Of a stretch of 64,000 nucleotides of DNA, positions 61,911 through 64,000 are shown piece by piece. The translations under genes and the position numbers were made by a program. The notes below the pieces were generated by a model. That model searched no databases, had not been told where the DNA came from, and saw nothing but the letters and a program-made list of their open reading frames with translations. The stretch's first letter is position 1; each line of letters opens with the position of its first letter. Location: the NCBI RefSeq assembly GCF_003234795.2, contig NZ_CP126268.1, forward strand, positions 992,001 through 1,056,000, read 5' to 3'. This stretch comes from Curtobacterium sp. MCLR17_032. Lineage in GTDB: Bacteria; Actinomycetota; Actinomycetes; Actinomycetales; Microbacteriaceae.

Positions 61911-62538
61911 GACGGACGCATCGGCCAGACCCGAGACCACCGGTGACGGACTGGAGGCGCGCATCGCCTCCGCCCGCACGCTCGCCTCCCGCGCGCGGTC
62001 CGCGTTCCGAACCGCTCGGAACAGCCGTCTCATCGTCCTCGTCGATGGTCGCTCCGGGACCGGCAAGACGACGCTCGGGAACGCACTCGCGGCGGAACTC
62101 GACGCGACCCTGGTGCATCTGGACGACATCTACCCGGGATGGGACGGCCTCCAGGAAGCCGCCGACGCCGTGGTGCGGGACGTGCTCGGGGTCCCCGCCG
62201 GCTACCGGCGCTGGGACTGGGGGAGGTCCGAGCCCGCCGACTGGGTGCCGGTGGATGCCTCTGCTCCGCTCGTGATCGAGGGCTGCGGCGCGTTGTCCCG
62301 TGCGTCGGCACCGCTGGCGACCTTCCGGGTGTGGCTCACCGCGGACGAGGGGGAACGGCGTCGTCGCGCACTCGACCGCGACGGCGAGGCGTTCGCGCGG
62401 CAGTGGGAGCGGTGGGCCCGGCAGGAGGAGGCGTTCATCGCCGCCGAAGCGCCGCAGACCCTCGCCGACGAGGTGCTGCGTTCGGAGGAGGACTACGCCC
62501 AGCCGAGCTCGTGCAGCCGTTCGTCGTCGATGCCGTAG
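61903..62538 (+). CDS. P-loop kinase-like ATP-binding protein (uridine kinase-like)
   Basis: The 211-residue protein has the P-loop DGRSGTGKTTL (49-57 core GRSGTGKTT), LVHLDDIYPGWDGL with the acidic substrate-binding residues of nucleoside kinases, VIEGCGALSRA, and a lid-like basic segment DEGERRRRALDRDG. It resembles uridine kinase or AAA-type small-molecule kinases. Its GTG lies within the end of ykoC, so it is co-translated with the thiamine transporter under the TPP riboswitch. A kinase for an imported precursor is possible, but similar genes also occur elsewhere without this context. Its last 46 bp overlap the 3' end of a convergent gene. Confidence 0.72.
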   Translation: MPETDASARPETTGDGLEARIASARTLASRARSAFRTARNSRLIVLVDGRSGTGKTTLGNALAAELDATLVHLDDIYPGWDGLQEAADAVVRDVLGVPAGYRRWDWGRSEPADWVPVDASAPLVIEGCGALSRASAPLATFRVWLTADEGERRRRALDRDGEAFARQWERWARQEEAFIAAEAPQTLADEVLRSEEDYAQPSSCSRSSSMP

Positions 62539-62837
62539 AAGTGCCCGATCTCGTGCACGAGGGTCGTGTGCACCTCGTCCTTGAGCTCCTCCAGGGTGTC
62601 GCACTCGAGCAGGTGCTGTTTCCGGAAGACGACGATCCGGTCCGGTAGTTCCCCGAAGCCGTACTGGCCGCGCTCGGTCTGGGCGACGCCGTCGTAGATG
62701 CCGAACAGGTCCGAGCCGTCCTCGGGCTCGTCCTCGACCACGAACACGACGTTGTCGAGCCCGTCGACCATGTCGTCCGGCAGGAGGTCGAGTTCGTCGG
62801 TCACGAGCTGCTCGAAGTCCTCGGTCGACATCTCCAT
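62493..62837 (-). CDS. Zincin-like metallopeptidase family protein (DUF1025-type)
   Basis: This 114-residue protein has the metal-binding HEIGH (95-99) followed by YGIDDERLHELG, the signature of the minimal 'metallopeptidase family protein'. An acidic N-terminal half (FVVEDEPEDGSDLFGIYDG) precedes it. Such proteins are common and uncharacterised in actinobacteria. The start is uncertain among GTG 62840, ATG 62837 and ATG 62831. A CACGAT box 6 nt before the GTG hints at a leaderless start. It overlaps the kinase gene tail to tail. Confidence 0.82.
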   Translation of the reverse strand: MEMSTEDFEQLVTDELDLLPDDMVDGLDNVVFVVEDEPEDGSDLFGIYDGVAQTERGQYGFGELPDRIVVFRKQHLLECDTLEELKDEVHTTLVHEIGHFYGIDDERLHELGWA

Positions 62838-62980
62838 CACGGGAGGATCGTGGCACAGCTGACCGGACGTGTCCTGGTGGGCAGATGGCACCGCAGGTGT
62901 CGCCTCGGCTGGCAGCTGCTCTCCGCAGACGCCCCGCGGTCGCCCCGCGCGGATGCGCTGGGCCGATGCTCCGCGCATGA

Positions 62981-63013
62981 CGAAGGCCCCCGTCCATCGG
63001 ACGGGGGCCTTCG
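62981..63013 (-). terminator. tRNA-His terminator
   Basis: A perfect 15-bp stem, CGAAGGCCCCCGTCC with a 3-nt loop, follows the tRNA gene on the minus strand. Confidence 0.85.
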
Positions 63014-63020
63014 TGGATGG

Positions 63021-63093
63021 GGTGAGTAACGGGGCTTGAACCCGCGACCTCCTGGACCACAACCAGGCGCTCTACCAGCTGAGCTATACCCAC
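63021..63093 (-). tRNA. tRNA-His (anticodon GUG)
   Basis: The minus strand gives acceptor GTGGGTA paired with TACTCAC, D arm AGCTCAGCTGGTAGAGC, anticodon arm CCTGG-TTGTGGT-CCAGG and T arm GCGGGTTCAAGCCCCG. A G at position -1 (63094) opposite the discriminator C is present, as expected for tRNA-His. Confidence 0.95.
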
Positions 63094-63166
63094 CATGTGT
63101 CAGTCCGGCGAGCCGGAGCAACCACTCGATTGTAGTACATCCGGACGCCGGCCCGGACCACCATCG

Positions 63167-63853
63167 CTACTCGGTGACTTGGGCGGTGGTTTGAGGGGTC
63201 GCAGCGGACACCGGCTCCGGGCCGGACTGCGGCGCCAGGCGGGACTCCCACTTCGCGACGACCTCGGCGGCGATCGCCTTGACGTCGTCGCTGGCGGGCC
63301 CGGGCTCCGGGGTGAACCCGGCGCGGCGGTAGTACTCGAGCTCGCGGATCGACTCGAGGATGTCGGCGAGCGCGCGGTGGCCGCCGTGCTTCTCGGGGGA
63401 GTTGAAGTACACGCGCGGGAACCAGCGGCGGCAGAGTTCCTTGATGCTCGAGACGTCGACGCTGCGGTAGTGCAGGTGGTTGTCGATGCGCGGCATGTAC
63501 TTCGCCAGGAACGCGCGGTCGGTGCCGATCGTGTTGCCGGCCAGGGGAGCGGTGCCCTCGGCGGGGACGTGGGCGAGGATGTACTCGAGGACCTGGTACT
63601 CCGCGTCGGCCAGGCTGACGCCGTTCGGGATCTCGTCGATGAGGCCCGACGTCGTGTGCATCTTCGTGACGAAGTCGTTCATGTTGTCGAGCGCCGACTG
63701 GTCCGGCTTGATCACGATGTCGAACCCAGGGTGGACCGGGTTGAGGTCGAAGTCGGTGATGACCACCGCGACCTCGACGAGTTCATCGACGTCGACGTCG
63801 AGCCCCGTCATCTCACAGTCGATCCAGACGAGGCGGTCGTTCGCGGCAGACAT
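63167..63853 (-). CDS. orn: Oligoribonuclease
   Basis: Orn degrades 2-5 nt RNA fragments, including pGpG. The 228-residue DEDDh exonuclease has [11 protein letters not shown] (D12, E14), [32 protein letters not shown] and the [21 protein letters not shown] end motif with the catalytic His and Asp. The C-terminal 40 residues are an extra low-complexity tail. A TAGGAT box lies 6 nt before the ATG (63865-63860), another leaderless start. Confidence 0.95.
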   Translation of the reverse strand: MSAANDRLVWIDCEMTGLDVDVDELVEVAVVITDFDLNPVHPGFDIVIKPDQSALDNMNDFVTKMHTTSGLIDEIPNGVSLADAEYQVLEYILAHVPAEGTAPLAGNTIGTDRAFLAKYMPRIDNHLHYRSVDVSSIKELCRRWFPRVYFNSPEKHGGHRALADILESIRELEYYRRAGFTPEPGPASDDVKAIAAEVVAKWESRLAPQSGPEPVSAATPQTTAQVTE

Positions 63854-63859
63854 ACGGCG

Positions 63860-63865
63860 ATCCTA
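63860..63865 (-). promoter_or_regulatory. -10 box of leaderless orn promoter
   Basis: TAGGAT lies 6 nt before the orn ATG on the minus strand. Confidence 0.6.
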
Positions 63866-63944
63866 CTTCCGTGGACCGACAGCCCGCGGCTCCTGTGGAT
63901 CGGCAGCGCTGGTGCTCCGGGGCCGGCGCGCGGTGCCCGCTGCC

Positions 63945-63984
63945 CCGGGTCCGGGTCCGGGTCCGGGTCCGGGTCCGGGTCCGG
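63945..63984 (+). repeat. Hexanucleotide repeat (CCGGGT)6
   Basis: Six exact CCGGGT copies and a partial seventh lie near the window end, upstream of orn; no gene is visible here. Confidence 0.95.
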
Positions 63985-64000
63985 ACCCGGGTCGGCGTCG

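Noticed and set aside
63945..63984. Telomere-like terminal repeat at the window end
   Set aside because: Only six hexamers, and the window edge is arbitrary; it is an ordinary microsatellite upstream of orn.

Overview
The window is very GC-rich (about 70%) and reads as a chromosomal segment of a high-GC Gram-positive actinobacterium. I judge it to be Microbacteriaceae, plausibly Curtobacterium or a close relative. Reasons are the GC-biased codon use, GatCAB, a BRCT-tailed NAD-dependent LigA, actinobacterial orphan families (DUF3039, DUF3097, DUF3054), trehalose synthesis from glycogen, and many genes that appear to start at leaderless transcripts. The genus is an impression from gene content, not a computed placement. 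I see no rRNA, phage, insertion sequence or CRISPR array.

Layout. 1-5.2 kb: cell-surface polymer genes, with a membrane protein tail, a family 2 glycosyltransferase and a CDP-glycerol glycerophosphotransferase on the plus strand, facing a Wzm/Wzt (TagGH)-type exporter and a sugar/choline-type nucleotidyltransferase on the minus strand. 5.6-8.4 kb: an ABC ATPase plus a large permease. 8.4-18.6 kb: housekeeping (DUF3039, pncB, murI, rph, rdgB, dedA, tRNA-Leu, an MFS carrier, mnmA, ligA). 18.7-26.2 kb: a secreted alpha/beta hydrolase, a class A penicillin-binding protein and gatCAB. 26.3-32 kb: type III polyketide synthase with methyltransferase, a zinc alcohol dehydrogenase, DUF3097 and small hypotheticals. 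32-39.1 kb: a LacI regulator divergent from a five-gene operon (lipoprotein, two permeases, ATPase, and a glycerophosphodiesterase-inositol monophosphatase fusion), with a clean LacI-type operator. I propose this as an uptake and breakdown route for glycerophosphoinositol-like phosphodiesters. 39.2-44.9 kb: a Gly-rich hypothetical, a DrrAB-type exporter whose ATPase lacks an in-frame stop, an acyl-CoA ligase and a DUF2236 oxygenase. 45-51 kb: accessory-looking DNA with two aldo/keto reductases, a TIGR03086 gene broken by a TGA, yceI, a DUF559-like endonuclease, and most of a repeat family. 51.2-57.9 kb: glgX-treY-treZ. 58.1-64 kb: a GerW/YtfJ-like protein, a TPP-riboswitch-controlled thiamine-precursor ECF transporter (ykoEDC-like) with a linked P-loop kinase, a zincin, tRNA-His and orn.

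Three themes cut across the genes. First, a family of at least ten dyad elements: conserved 12-13 bp inverted arms (consensus GAGYGGGCGRMA ... RTTCCGCCCGCTC) around a core of fixed length (30 bp in eight copies, 31 in two) but variable sequence. They cluster at 45.1-45.5, 47.5-47.7 and 49.6-49.8 kb, and two lie in frame inside the thiamine transporter ATPase. Second, a family of strong palindromes sharing the arm GACGGGAGGC(C), mostly used as terminators between genes, with one intact copy inside a permease coding region and an eroded one inside DUF3097. Third, at least thirteen genes have a TANNNT box 6-7 nt before the start codon and no Shine-Dalgarno, whereas operon-internal genes mostly use ATGA/GTGA overlaps.

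Overall this is ordinary core chromosome with a repeat-rich accessory island around 45-51 kb. The most interesting candidates for undescribed biology are the fixed-length dyad elements and the LacI-controlled phosphodiester operon.
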